Part shown: in pieces, positions 7,341 through 15,663 of the stretch
Numbering within the stretch: the stretch's first letter is position 1
Layout of the letters: each line of letters opens with the position of its first letter
Assembly: GCA_016286445.1 (NCBI GenBank)
Contig: JAEESS010000015.1
Span: 1-41,551, forward strand
Direction: 5' to 3'
Length of the DNA stretch: 41,551 bases
Source of the DNA: Bacillota bacterium
GTDB lineage: Bacteria > Bacillota > Clostridia > Christensenellales > CAG-138
The notes under the pieces: generated by a model
What the model saw: the letters and a program-made list of their open reading frames with translations, nothing else
Databases searched by the model: none
What the model was told of the DNA's origin: nothing
Translations under genes and position numbers: made by a program

Positions 7341-7931
7341 TCAATTCTGAAAATTGCTCAGCGATTCGCCGTTCAGCCAGCGGACGAGCTCGGGCGGCGT
7401 ATCGGGGACGTTGACGGTCGTGAAGGTCGTGCGCTTCGGGACCATGCTTTCGGGGTCGTCGCTTTCCGCCCAGACCACGCGCTGCAGGACCTTTTTCTCG
7501 CAGTTTGCGGGTCCCGGTTCGGGCAGCTCCTCGATCTGCAGCAGGATGGAGGCGTGCTTCTGATCCGAGCTCCAGCGTCCGAAATTCGTTGTGGGACTTC
7601 GCCAAAGCCACTGCATGCGCTTGCCGCCGTCCTCGACCTTTTTGCGCTTCAGATAGCCGTTGTGGATATCCTGCGTGCAGCGCATCAGCCAGATGACATG
7701 ATAACCCGCCTTCTGGAACAATTCGCACACGTCGAAAAACGCCGCCTGCATCAGAAGCCCGTCCTGCAGCATCATGGCGTTGTGCCCGACCAGCACATAG
7801 GCGATCTCGGTCACGCCGTCGACGGTGACGGGTACGTTGCGGCATTCCGGCGGAAATAAGCTCTGCCACTGCGAGCGCCAGAGCTCATGCTCGGATTGGG
7901 TAAACGGTTTCTTCTTACGGAACAGACACAT
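7341..7931 (-). CDS. Uncharacterised soluble protein, 196 residues
   Basis: I do not recognise a family. The protein starts MCLFRKKKPFTQ, has no signal peptide or membrane segment, and carries a hydrophobic core strand (VTEIAYVLVGHNAMMLQDG) followed by AAFFDVCELFQKAGYHVIWLMRC, which suggests a mixed alpha/beta fold. Tryptophan and cysteine are frequent. ATG at 7931 is chosen because AGAGG lies eight bases upstream on the minus strand. The frame stays open further upstream but has no better site. It lies downstream of adenine deaminase on the same strand, 109 bases away, with its own terminator at the 3' end. Any functional link to that gene is guesswork. Confidence 0.65.
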   Translation of the reverse strand: MCLFRKKKPFTQSEHELWRSQWQSLFPPECRNVPVTVDGVTEIAYVLVGHNAMMLQDGLLMQAAFFDVCELFQKAGYHVIWLMRCTQDIHNGYLKRKKVEDGGKRMQWLWRSPTTNFGRWSSDQKHASILLQIEELPEPGPANCEKKVLQRVVWAESDDPESMVPKRTTFTTVNVPDTPPELVRWLNGESLSNFQN

Positions 7932-8040
7932 ACGCAATACCTCTTGATCGCTTTCAAATGAAATCGGCAAGCCTTTCAAGCGCGTTGAAAACACGCGCTC
8001 GGACGCACAGGGGAAGAACAGTCAGTTGAAAACGAAGCTT

Positions 8041-9750
8041 TCAAGAGACCGAATTGTACAAAAACGACATCGTGCGGACGTCGAAGAGCCCGCAGTCGGT
8101 CAGCCGCACCTCGGGAATGACCGGCAGCGCAAGGAACGAGAGCAGCACCAGCGGATCGCAGGCGTCGTCCGCACCGAGCGCATGCGCGGCGGAGAGCAGT
8201 TCCCGCTGCTTTTCGAGGACCGATTCGACCGGCGCGTCGCTCATCAGTCCCGCGACGGGCAGCTCCAGAAGCGCCTTGACCTCGCCGTGCGACACGACCG
8301 TGAACCCGCCGCCGCAGGCTTTCAGCGTTTCCGCGGCAAAGATCATATCGCCGTCGTTGTCCCCGACGACCACAATGTTGTGCGAATCGTGCGCAACGGT
8401 CGCGGCGATCGCGCCGCCCGCAATGTGCATGCCCTCCACGATGCCGACGCCGATGTTGCCGGTGGCGTGGTGGCGCTCGATGACTGCGAGCTTGTTGAGC
8501 CCGTCCTCCGGGACGAAGTATCCGTTTTCGTCGGTCGGCACGACGCCGGTCACGAGCCGCGTGACCAGCTGATGCGGCACGGTCTGAATGATCGGCATGA
8601 ACGCTTTTGCTTTGAGCCGCAGATCCTCCGGTCCGATCGGCGCGGCGTGTACGCTGTTTTTCACGCTTTCGGGGACTGCGGGGGAGGGGATCGGCGCGTC
8701 CGGATCGATCAGCCTGCCGTTTGCAAAGACCGCGTGCGGATTGATGGTATGCAGATCGTTGAACAGAACGAAGTTCGCGCGGTATCCGGGCGCGACGGCG
8801 CCGACGCGCCTCAGCCCGAATGCGTTTGCCGTGTTCAGCGTTGCCATGCGGATCGCGTCGAGCGGGCGGATCCCGCGGGAGATCGCGGTGTTCACAATGT
8901 GGTTGATGTGTCCTTCGGAACGGATGTTTTCAAGATGCTTGTCGTCGGTACAGAAGCAGATGCGGTCGGTCGGTAGCCCCTCGGAAACGATGCCGTCGAA
9001 CATTTCCTTGACGCCGTTTGCCGCCGAGCCCATGCGGATCAGGATGATCATGCCGTTCTTGAGCTTTTCCTTGAGCTCCGCAAAGTTCGAGCATTCGTGA
9101 TCGGTGTGCGGTCCGGCGAGACAGTACGCGTTCAGCGCCTTTCCGGTCAGCATCGGCGCGTGTCCGTCGATCGGACGGTCGAAAAAGCATTGCAGCTTGA
9201 AGATCATTTCCGGCGCGCACGACACGACAGAGGGGTAATCCATGACCTCGCCGAGCCCTACCACATTCGGTTCGTCCATGAACAAGGCAAGATCCTTTGC
9301 GGACAGCGAAGCGCCGCTGTGCTCAAACGGCGTCGCAGGCACGCATGAGGGCAGCATGAAATGAATATCCAGCGGAAGCCCCTCGGAAAGCGCTATGATC
9401 GCTTTTAAGCCCTCGGTTCCCGCTACGTTTGCAATCTCGTGCGGATCGGCGACGATCGAGGTCGTGCCCTGCGGAAGGATCACCTGCGCAAAAGAAGCGG
9501 GCGTGACCATCGAGCTTTCGATGTGTACATGCCCGTCGATGAACCCCGGCGCGAGGTATGCGCCGTGGGCGTTGTATTCGTTTTCACAGGAATAGTTGCC
9601 GACGCCGATAACCGTGTCGCCCGAGATCGCGACGTTCGTTTCCGTGATCTCGTTGGTAAAGACGTTGATCACGCGCGCGTTGCGGATCACAAGATCCGGT
9701 TTTCCTTTGCGCGCAGCGGAGATCAGCCGGGAAAGATCGCCTGCGTTCAT
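8041..9750 (-). CDS. ade: Adenine deaminase
   Basis: A 569-residue amidohydrolase that converts adenine to hypoxanthine and ammonia in the cytoplasm (purine salvage). It has the metal-binding GFIDGHVHIESSM near residue 90, DPHEIANV, LPSCVPATPFEHSG, the GLGEVMDYPSV motif and CFCTDDKH, all in the order of AdeC/Ade enzymes. The C-terminal half carries the family's second domain (HDSHNIVVVGDN, GGG near the end). The length is normal. ATG at 9750 follows GAGGTG by 11 bases, and upstream in-frame sequence is basic and not enzyme-like. The gene has its own promoter. The BMP-type importer on the other strand may supply its substrate pathway. Confidence 0.93.
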   Translation of the reverse strand: MNAGDLSRLISAARKGKPDLVIRNARVINVFTNEITETNVAISGDTVIGVGNYSCENEYNAHGAYLAPGFIDGHVHIESSMVTPASFAQVILPQGTTSIVADPHEIANVAGTEGLKAIIALSEGLPLDIHFMLPSCVPATPFEHSGASLSAKDLALFMDEPNVVGLGEVMDYPSVVSCAPEMIFKLQCFFDRPIDGHAPMLTGKALNAYCLAGPHTDHECSNFAELKEKLKNGMIILIRMGSAANGVKEMFDGIVSEGLPTDRICFCTDDKHLENIRSEGHINHIVNTAISRGIRPLDAIRMATLNTANAFGLRRVGAVAPGYRANFVLFNDLHTINPHAVFANGRLIDPDAPIPSPAVPESVKNSVHAAPIGPEDLRLKAKAFMPIIQTVPHQLVTRLVTGVVPTDENGYFVPEDGLNKLAVIERHHATGNIGVGIVEGMHIAGGAIAATVAHDSHNIVVVGDNDGDMIFAAETLKACGGGFTVVSHGEVKALLELPVAGLMSDAPVESVLEKQRELLSAAHALGADDACDPLVLLSFLALPVIPEVRLTDCGLFDVRTMSFLYNSVS

Positions 9751-9785
9751 GGAAACAGATGCACCTCGTTTCGTATATTTTTTAC

Positions 9786-9814
9786 AGTATACCACAATTT
9801 GCATCCAAAGACAA
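9786..9814 (-). promoter_or_regulatory. Promoter of adenine deaminase
   Basis: On the minus strand, TTGTCT (809-814 of the 9-kb block, i.e. 9809-9814), a 17-bp spacer and TATACT (9786-9791). The leader to the ATG is only about 30 bases, too short for a purine riboswitch. Confidence 0.7.
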
Positions 9815-9817
9815 TCG

Positions 9818-10210
9818 TTAAAGCAGATTATTCCACGAAAAAAGTTCGATTCCCTCGATGCGGACGAGGATGGAACGCGCCTCCGCAAGCGCTTCGGCAG
9901 CCGCGCCCGCATCGCCTGCCCGTACGGCGCAGTCCGCAACCGAAACGGCGGCGTCGAGCGCGTCGACGCTTTCATGGTTCAGAAAGCGTTCAAGGACCGG
10001 CATCTGTTCCCGTACGAGCGTTTTGAGCACGGCACAGTGCGGACCTGCCGCCTCCGGATCGCCCGAAAGCAGCGCGGCTTCCGCTTCGTCGATCAGGTTG
10101 TCCGCCTGCTCGGAAAACCGGCGCAAAATCGCCGAGGGCAGCAGAAACAGCAGCACCAGAAAGGCGCAGATCAGGATCGTCATCGTCGTCCGGAATACCG
10201 TAAAGCCCAT
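9818..10210 (-). CDS. DUF4363 family protein
   Basis: A 130-residue protein with an N-terminal membrane anchor (residues 8-27, TMTILICAFLVLLFLLPSAI) and an outside helical domain of repeated Ala/Leu/Glu-rich helices with a tetratricopeptide-like look (SEQADNLIDEAEAALLSGD, DAALDAAVSVADCAVRAGD). This matches DUF4363, a family found next to DUF421 genes in Clostridia, often linked with the spore envelope or membrane. ATG at 10210 has AAGGAGGA five bases upstream. It is nine bases downstream of the DUF421 gene, so the two form an operon. The function of the family is unknown to me. Confidence 0.78.
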   Translation of the reverse strand: MGFTVFRTTMTILICAFLVLLFLLPSAILRRFSEQADNLIDEAEAALLSGDPEAAGPHCAVLKTLVREQMPVLERFLNHESVDALDAAVSVADCAVRAGDAGAAAEALAEARSILVRIEGIELFSWNNLL

Positions 10211-10219
10211 ACGTCCTCC

Positions 10220-10924
10220 TTATCCTTCGGAAAAGCTCATCACGCGGCTTTGATTCTTTCGGTTCAGCTGAACGTGCAGCTCGCCGTCGCCGTTCATCTG
10301 CGCAAAAAAGATGTTTTCGAGCGAAAGCCCGTGGTTTTTGAGCATCGTTTCCACGTCCTTTTGCGTAAGATGCAGCGTTTCGAGCCCGCTTTTTTGGATC
10401 TTCCCTTCAAGGATCAGCAGATGCGAGAGCGCGGCGGAACCCGGCTCAAGCCCGAGCTCGCGCTTGTTCGGCTGCTGAAACGCCGCCTTTTCAAGCACGC
10501 TGACCGTGCCGTTCGTTTCGAGAATCGCATAGGCGACCTCGCCGACGTCAAAGATGTCCTTCGAGCGGAGGCTGTCCAAAAGATCGCGCACCGTATAATT
10601 TGTGCGGCGCATGATCTTCTCCTGCAGCACGCCGTCCAGGATCAGGATCTGCGGCGTACCGCATACAAGCCGCCGGATCGCGGAAGACTTTAAGCACAGC
10701 TTTGCAAGCGCTTGCTGTACAAGGTACAGCGCAAGGATCGGCACGATGCTGTACAGAAGCGGAATATCCGTGTCCGCGATCGCCGTGCTCGCAAGGTCGG
10801 CGATGATCAGCGTCATGAGAAGATCGTACGGCTGCAGATCGCTCACCTGACGCTTGCCGGTCAGCCGCAGAACGAGCAGCACAAACAGGTCCAGAAAGAC
10901 CGCGCGTAAAAACAGTGTCAGCAT
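10220..10924 (-). CDS. DUF421/YetF family membrane protein
   Basis: A 234-residue protein with three N-terminal membrane segments (residues 3-20, 35-52, 58-75) and a cytoplasmic YetF-type domain. Family markers are RLTGKRQVSDLQPYDLLMTLIIADLA near residue 20 and the RRTNYTVRDLLDSLRSKDIFDVGEVAYAILETNG segment (two short pieces of a longer motif, near 105-140). Related Bacillus and Clostridium proteins are membrane-associated and expressed in sporulation or stress, with no established activity. The ATG at 10924 has no clear ribosome-binding site. The gene is divergent from the oad operon across a 170-bp gap. Confidence 0.85.
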   Translation of the reverse strand: MLTLFLRAVFLDLFVLLVLRLTGKRQVSDLQPYDLLMTLIIADLASTAIADTDIPLLYSIVPILALYLVQQALAKLCLKSSAIRRLVCGTPQILILDGVLQEKIMRRTNYTVRDLLDSLRSKDIFDVGEVAYAILETNGTVSVLEKAAFQQPNKRELGLEPGSAALSHLLILEGKIQKSGLETLHLTQKDVETMLKNHGLSLENIFFAQMNGDGELHVQLNRKNQSRVMSFSEG

Positions 10925-10965
10925 ACGAAAAGCATGCGCAAATCACCGAAAATCATGCGGGGGAA

Positions 10966-10994
10966 TTGACTTCTTGCGCAAATGATAATATAAT
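10966..10994 (+). promoter_or_regulatory. Promoter of the oxaloacetate decarboxylase operon
   Basis: TTGACT at 10966-10971, a 17-bp spacer and consensus TATAAT at 10989-10994. The expected leader is about 95 bases to the oadG start, with no structure that I recognise. Confidence 0.85.
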
Positions 10995-11096
10995 GTGTAT
11001 AACCCATAGAATGGGAAATCGGTGTTTTTATCGAATACCATAGTAAATAGGGGAAAGCACGCGGCGGCATTTCCCGGAAGAATGGAGGTTTCGCAT

Positions 11097-11396
11097 ATGT
11101 CATATGAGGGAGGAGCGGCGCTGTCGTCCACGCTGATCACGTTTCTCTTGGGACTCGGGATCGTCTTTGTCGGACTGATCGCGCTCATCGTGATCATCAA
11201 GATCATGGGAGCGATCATGCGCGGCGTCGGCAAAAAGAAAGAAGCGCCCGCGCCGGAATCGAAGCCGGAACCGGCGGCAGCCGTGCCGGAGGGCAATCTC
11301 AACGAAATCAAGGCGGCGGCTGCGGCTGCCATTGCAACCGTGCTGGGCGAAAGCGTCAGCGGGATCCGTATCGTATCGTTTAAAAAAGTGGATTAA
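11097..11396 (+). CDS. Oxaloacetate decarboxylase gamma-chain-like subunit (OadG family)
   Basis: A 99-residue small membrane subunit of a Na+-pumping decarboxylase. One membrane helix (residues 12-36, LITFLLGLGIVFVGLIALIV) is followed by a short cytoplasmic tail with Lys, a Pro/Ala/Glu linker and the ending IRIVSFKKVD. OadG anchors the alpha subunit to the membrane and binds zinc in characterised enzymes. ATG at 11097 has GGAGGT at 11084-11089. An in-frame start 75 bases upstream would add an unrelated segment. It is the first gene of the operon, directly before the biotin carrier. Confidence 0.82.
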   Translation: MSYEGGAALSSTLITFLLGLGIVFVGLIALIVIIKIMGAIMRGVGKKKEAPAPESKPEPAAAVPEGNLNEIKAAAAAAIATVLGESVSGIRIVSFKKVD

Positions 11397-11410
11397 GGGG
11401 GAAGGAAATC

Positions 11411-11749
11411 ATGCGTAAGTTTTTGATCAATGTCAACGGGACCAAGTACGAAGTCGAAGTCGAAGAGATCGACGCAAAGACCGCGGCAGCGGCGGCGAAG
11501 GCGGCAGAGCCTGTGAAGAGCGCGCCCGCAGGCGCAGGCACCGAGGTCAGAAGCCCGATGCCCGGCAACATTCTGCAGGTCAACGTCAATCCGGGCGATA
11601 CCGTCAAGGAAGGGCAGCAGCTGATGATCCTCGAAGCCATGAAGATGGAAAACGAGATCCTCGCGCCGTGCGCGGGCAGGATCAGCTCCATCGGCGTTGC
11701 CAAGGGTTCTTCGGTCGAAAGCGGCGCGCTGCTGTGCACCATCGCCTGA
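11411..11749 (+). CDS. Biotin carboxyl carrier subunit of the decarboxylase
   Basis: A 112-residue biotinyl protein. An N-terminal beta strand segment (MRKFLINVNGTKYEVEVEEI) and an Ala-rich linker lead into the lipoyl-type barrel from residue 45 (VRSPMPGNILQVNVNPGD). The biotin site is EAMKME, with Lys78 as attachment residue. It would carry CO2 from the alpha subunit's active site to the membrane beta subunit. In many enzymes this domain is fused to the C terminus of OadA. Here it is separate, and OadA ends in a Pro/Ala linker without it. GGGGGAAGG precedes the ATG. Confidence 0.92.
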   Translation: MRKFLINVNGTKYEVEVEEIDAKTAAAAAKAAEPVKSAPAGAGTEVRSPMPGNILQVNVNPGDTVKEGQQLMILEAMKMENEILAPCAGRISSIGVAKGSSVESGALLCTIA

Positions 11750-11761
11750 TCGGGGGCGCCT

Positions 11762-12997
11762 ATGGAAGCCATTTGGGAAACCGTTTCCGAGTTCCTCACG
11801 GGGACCGGCTTTGCCCGGTTCTTTGAAGGGGACAACTGGAAATGTCTCATCATGATCGCGATCGCCTGCTTGCTTCTGTATCTGGCGATCGTGAAGAAGT
11901 TCGAGCCGCTTCTGCTCGTTCCGATCGCGTTCGGCATGCTGCTTACGAACCTGCCCGGTGCGGGTCTGTTCCATGAGGAGCTGTTCGGTCTCGGCGCAAA
12001 CAACGCCGAACAGGGCGTGATCCAGTGGGCGAAGCTCGGCGATATCCACAAGACCGGACTGCTCGATTATCTGTACCTCGGCGTCAAGCTCGGCATCTAT
12101 CCGTGCCTGATCTTCATGGGCGTCGGCGCGATGACGGACTTCGGTCCCTTGATCGCGAATCCGAAGAGCCTGATCCTCGGCGCGGCGGCGCAGCTCGGCA
12201 TCTACATCGCGTTTGCGCTGTCCGTGATCGCGTTCCAGTGGATCCCGACCGACGGCACGCCGCTCCAGAACATCGCGGCGTCCATCGGCATCATCGGCGG
12301 TGCGGACGGTCCGACGGCGATCCTCGTTACCTCGCGGCTTGCGCCGAGCTATCTCGGACCGATCGCGGTCGCGGCGTATTCGTACATGGCGCTGGTGCCG
12401 GTCATTCAGCCGCCGTTCATGAAGCTTCTGACGACCAAGAAGGAACGCCAGATCGTCATGGCGCAGCTCCGCCCGGTCTCGCAGAGCGAGAAGATCCTGT
12501 TCCCGATCGTGGTCACGATCTTCGTCGCGCTGCTGGTGCCCTCCGCGGCGCCCTTGGTCGGCTGCCTGATGCTCGGAAACCTCTTCAAGGAATCCGGCGT
12601 CACCGAGCGTCTTTCAAAGACCGTGCAGAACGAGCTTTGCAACATCGTTACGATCTTCCTCGGCGTCTGCGTCGGCGCAACGGCGACGGGCGCGACGTTT
12701 TTGCAGCTGTCCACGCTGGTCATCATTGCGCTCGGTATCGTCGCGTTCATCGGCGGTACCTGCGGCGGCGTGCTGCTGGCAAAGATCATGAACCTGTTCC
12801 TGAAACAGAAGATCAACCCGCTGATCGGCTCCGCGGGCGTGTCTGCCGTTCCGATGGCGGCGCGTGTCAGCCAGGTCGTCGGTCAGAAGGAGAATCCGAA
12901 GAACTTCCTGCTGATGCACGCAATGGGTCCCAACGTGGCGGGCGTCATCGGCTCGGCGATCGCGGCGGGCGTGTTCCTGTCGCTGTTCGGACATTAA
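11762..12997 (+). CDS. oadB: Oxaloacetate decarboxylase beta subunit, Na+ pump
   Basis: A 411-residue integral membrane protein of the OadB/GcdB/MmdB family. It releases CO2 from carboxybiotin and uses the energy to export Na+. It has about nine hydrophobic segments. The most conserved piece is the re-entrant loop [17 protein letters not shown] near residue 180, whose Asp is the essential ion-site residue in the family. A second conserved patch ([16 protein letters not shown]) is near residue 358. It lies between the biotin carrier and the alpha subunit, all on one transcript. The ribosome-binding site (GGGG at 11753-11756) is modest. Confidence 0.94.
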   Translation: MEAIWETVSEFLTGTGFARFFEGDNWKCLIMIAIACLLLYLAIVKKFEPLLLVPIAFGMLLTNLPGAGLFHEELFGLGANNAEQGVIQWAKLGDIHKTGLLDYLYLGVKLGIYPCLIFMGVGAMTDFGPLIANPKSLILGAAAQLGIYIAFALSVIAFQWIPTDGTPLQNIAASIGIIGGADGPTAILVTSRLAPSYLGPIAVAAYSYMALVPVIQPPFMKLLTTKKERQIVMAQLRPVSQSEKILFPIVVTIFVALLVPSAAPLVGCLMLGNLFKESGVTERLSKTVQNELCNIVTIFLGVCVGATATGATFLQLSTLVIIALGIVAFIGGTCGGVLLAKIMNLFLKQKINPLIGSAGVSAVPMAARVSQVVGQKENPKNFLLMHAMGPNVAGVIGSAIAAGVFLSLFGH

Positions 12998-13009
12998 GGA
13001 GGACCGACC

Positions 13010-14446
13010 ATGGGAAAACTGTTTGTTACCGATACCATCCTGCGTGACGCGCATCAGTCGCTTGCCGCGACGCGCATGACCACGAAGGAGATGCTGCCCG
13101 CCTGTGAGATGCTCGACGCGATCGGCTACTGGTCGCTCGAAGTCTGGGGCGGCGCGACGTTCGATTCCTGCCTCCGGTATCTGAACGAGGATCCGTGGGA
13201 ACGTCTCCGCACGCTCAGAAAAGCGCTGCCGAACACGAAGCTGCAGATGCTCTTCCGCGGACAGAACATTCTGGGCTACAAGCACTACGCGGACGACGTC
13301 GTCGAGCAGTTCTGCCGCAAGGCGATCGAAAACGGCATCGACGTGATCCGCATCTTCGACGCGCTGAACGATCCCAGAAACCTCGAAGCCGCGATCAAGT
13401 ATACCAAGAAATACGGCGGCTTCTGCGAAGCGGCGATCTCCTACACGACCTCGCCGGTGCACAGCGAAGAATACTTTGTAAAGCTTTCTAAAGAGCTTGC
13501 CCAGATGGGCGCGGATTCGATCTGCATCAAGGATATGGCGAATCTTCTGCTCCCGTACGACGCATACTCTCTGGTGAAAAAGCTCAAAGCCGAGGTCGAT
13601 ATCCCGATCCATCTGCACACGCACAACACGACCGGCACGGGCGACATGGTGCTATTAAAGGCTGCGGAAGCGGGCGTCGACATCGTCGATACCGCGCTGT
13701 CTCCTTTGGGCAACGGCACCTCGCAGCCCGCGACCGAATCGCTCGTCGCGACGCTCAAGGGTACCGAGCGCGACACGGGGCTGGACCTCAATGCGCTTTC
13801 GGAATGCGCGAAGTATTTCCGTCAGGTGTACGAGCGCCTGAAGCAGGACGGTCTGATCTCCGACAAATCCCTGCGCGTCGATACCAACACGCTCTTGTAT
13901 CAGGTGCCGGGCGGCATGCTCTCGAACCTCATCAAGCAGCTCAAGGACGCCGGCGCGGAGGATAAGTATTACGACGTGCTTGCGGAGATCCCGCGGGTCA
14001 GAAAGGACTTCGGCTATCCGCCGCTCGTCACGCCGACCAGCCAGATCGTCGGTACGCAGGCGGTGTTCAACGTGCTCGTCGGGCGCTACAAGACCTTCCC
14101 GAACAACTCGAAGGCGGTCCTGCGCGGCGAGTACGGCAGACTTCCGGGACCGGTCAACGAGGAAGTGCGCAAGATGGCGATCGGCGACGAAGCGGTCGTC
14201 ACCTGCCGTCCCGCGGATCTTTTGGAGCCGGAGCTTGAAAAGTACAAGGCGGAGCTCGGCGACCGCGCAAGAAGCGAGGAGGACGTTTTGAGCTATGCGC
14301 TGCTGCCGCAGGTCGCGATGAAGTATTTCGACTGGCGCGACGAACAGGAGCGCAAGAAGAACGAGCCTGCGCCCGCGCCGAAGGCGGAGCCCGCCGTTGA
14401 CCCGAACGCTGTCCGGGAATTGTATGTAGAGGACGTCAGTATCTGA
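13010..14446 (+). CDS. oadA: Oxaloacetate decarboxylase alpha subunit (carboxyltransferase), without biotin domain
   Basis: A 478-residue carboxyltransferase. It transfers the carboxyl group of oxaloacetate to biotin, giving pyruvate. It has the HMGL-like TIM barrel (TDTILRDAHQSLAATRM at the start, LFRGQNILGY, FDALND, the active-site lysine in CIKDMANLL and metal ligands in HLHTHNTTGTG), then a PYC/OadA domain to about residue 445. The end is a Pro/Ala/Glu linker (NEPAPAPKAEPAVDPNAV) and stops where the biotin domain is fused in longer homologues (about 590 residues). The carrier is supplied by the gene at 11411. GGAGG is 7 bases before the ATG. pgsA begins directly after its stop. Confidence 0.94.
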   Translation: MGKLFVTDTILRDAHQSLAATRMTTKEMLPACEMLDAIGYWSLEVWGGATFDSCLRYLNEDPWERLRTLRKALPNTKLQMLFRGQNILGYKHYADDVVEQFCRKAIENGIDVIRIFDALNDPRNLEAAIKYTKKYGGFCEAAISYTTSPVHSEEYFVKLSKELAQMGADSICIKDMANLLLPYDAYSLVKKLKAEVDIPIHLHTHNTTGTGDMVLLKAAEAGVDIVDTALSPLGNGTSQPATESLVATLKGTERDTGLDLNALSECAKYFRQVYERLKQDGLISDKSLRVDTNTLLYQVPGGMLSNLIKQLKDAGAEDKYYDVLAEIPRVRKDFGYPPLVTPTSQIVGTQAVFNVLVGRYKTFPNNSKAVLRGEYGRLPGPVNEEVRKMAIGDEAVVTCRPADLLEPELEKYKAELGDRARSEEDVLSYALLPQVAMKYFDWRDEQERKKNEPAPAPKAEPAVDPNAVRELYVEDVSI

Positions 14447-15064
14447 ATGAAGCATATTCCGAACATTCTTTCTTCGATCCGCATCGCCATGGTCGGCTTG
14501 TTCGCATGGCTGTTTCTGACGACCAAGATCCCGCATCCGCAGAACTATCTTTGGGCGCTCGGCGTATTTGTGCTGGCGTTCGTCACCGACGTGCTGGACG
14601 GCTTTCTGGCGCGGACGTTCAACTGGGTCACGCCGGTCGGAAAGCTTCTGGATCCGCTTGCGGACAAGCTGATGTCGATCACGGCGCTCATTGTGATTCT
14701 GATCGGCAAGTGGGAAGGCTCGCTGTTTTGGATCTATTTGACGCTGGTGATTCTTGTCGCCGTCAAGGAGATCCTGATGGTGATCGGCGGCATGATCATG
14801 CTGAAGCAGCGCAAGGTCGCGTATTCCGACTGGTACGGCAAGACGGCGACGGGGCTGTTTGCGTTCGGCACCGTGCTGACGCTTCTGAGCTTCGTGTTTG
14901 ACGTGATCGAGCCGTGGAACATCGCGGTGCTGTCGGCGTCGATCGGGCTCGCGTATGTCGCGCTCGCGCATTATGCAAGAACGCAGCTCTTCAAGCCGCG
15001 CGAGGAGAAGCCGGACGAGGCAGAGGAACGGCTGTTCGAGAAGTTCGACCGTTTGGCGAAATAA
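14447..15064 (+). CDS. pgsA: CDP-diacylglycerol-glycerol-3-phosphate 3-phosphatidyltransferase
   Basis: A 205-residue membrane enzyme of the CDP-alcohol phosphatidyltransferase family. It makes phosphatidylglycerophosphate, the first committed step to phosphatidylglycerol and cardiolipin. The signature DG-x2-AR-x8-G-x3-D-x3-D is complete (DGFLAR, then G, then LLDPLAD, near residues 50-75). Four to five membrane segments follow. The ATG abuts the oadA stop, so it probably depends on the oad transcript and on translational coupling, since no strong ribosome-binding site is near. The charged C-terminal tail (PREEKPDEAEERLFEKFD) is cytoplasmic. Confidence 0.93.
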   Translation: MKHIPNILSSIRIAMVGLFAWLFLTTKIPHPQNYLWALGVFVLAFVTDVLDGFLARTFNWVTPVGKLLDPLADKLMSITALIVILIGKWEGSLFWIYLTLVILVAVKEILMVIGGMIMLKQRKVAYSDWYGKTATGLFAFGTVLTLLSFVFDVIEPWNIAVLSASIGLAYVALAHYARTQLFKPREEKPDEAEERLFEKFDRLAK

Positions 15065-15067
15065 TGC

Positions 15068-15096
15068 TTGCAATCTTCGGAAGAGTATGGTATACT
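15068..15096 (+). promoter_or_regulatory. Promoter of the rimP-nusA-infB operon
   Basis: TTGCAA at 15068-15073, a 17-bp spacer and TATACT at 15091-15096. No internal terminator was noticed from here to truB, so this probably drives the whole block. Confidence 0.78.
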
Positions 15097-15123
15097 GCTT
15101 CTGTTGGAATGTTGAACTTGAAG

Positions 15124-15151
15124 GAGTGGGGAGATCCCACTCTTTCGTTTT
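15124..15151 (+). promoter_or_regulatory. Attenuator-like hairpin in the rimP leader
   Basis: GAGTGGG (15124-15130), loop GAGAT, CCCACTC (15136-15142), then TTTCGTTTT. It has terminator form but lies between the promoter and rimP, 25 bases before the ATG, so it would have to be read through. Since nusA is the second gene, control of this site by NusA level is an attractive idea. A terminator for pgsA is excluded only if the promoter call is right. Confidence 0.6.
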
Positions 15152-15166
15152 GAGAGAGGAAAGGAC

Positions 15167-15625
15167 ATGAAAACGACCGAGATCTGCGAACAGCTCTGCA
15201 AAGAAAAGATCGAATCGATGGGCTTCGAGCTCTGCGACGTCGAGTATCAAAAGGAATACGGCGACTGGGTGCTGACGTTTTATATCGACAAGCCCGGCGG
15301 CGTGACGATCGACGAATGCGAAGCGGTCAGCCGCGCGATCGAGCCGATCCTGGACGAAAAGGACCCGATCGAATCGGAATATGTGCTTTCGGTCTCATCG
15401 CTCGGCATCGACCGACCGCTGAAGAAGGACCGCGATTTTGAGCGCGCTATGGGCACGGAGCTGGAGATCAAGCTGTACGCCCCGAAAAACGGCAAAAAGC
15501 AATGGATCGGAACGCTCGAAGCGTTCGACGCCGAAAGCTTCACCGTCCGGACGGAACAGGGAGAGACGCTCACCGTCGCCAAAAAGGACTGCGCGCTCGT
15601 CCGTCCGAACATTCGGTTTTCATAA
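15167..15625 (+). CDS. rimP: Ribosome maturation factor RimP
   Basis: A 152-residue protein needed to mature the 30S subunit. The N-terminal alpha/beta domain (GFELCDVEYQKEYGDWVLTFYIDKPGGVTIDECEAVSR) contains the family's most conserved strand-helix, shown here in two parts around residues 19-56. The motif SSLGIDRPL is near residue 82, and the C-terminal Sm-like barrel follows (GTLEAFDAESFTV). GAGAGGAAAGG precedes the ATG. It is the first gene of the translation operon and is followed 38 bases later by nusA, the order usual in most bacteria. Confidence 0.95.
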   Translation: MKTTEICEQLCKEKIESMGFELCDVEYQKEYGDWVLTFYIDKPGGVTIDECEAVSRAIEPILDEKDPIESEYVLSVSSLGIDRPLKKDRDFERAMGTELEIKLYAPKNGKKQWIGTLEAFDAESFTVRTEQGETLTVAKKDCALVRPNIRFS

Positions 15626-15663
15626 TTGATACCATCAGGTTTAGGAAAAGAAAGGAAAAAACC

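Noticed and set aside
7932-8040. A terminator after adenine deaminase (GCGCGT/ACGCGC at 7980-7998).
   Set aside because: The stem is not followed by a T tract on the minus strand. It may be a small hairpin without a terminator role.
9751-9790. A purine riboswitch ahead of adenine deaminase.
   Set aside because: The promoter lies only about 30 bases upstream of the ATG, which leaves no room for the aptamer.
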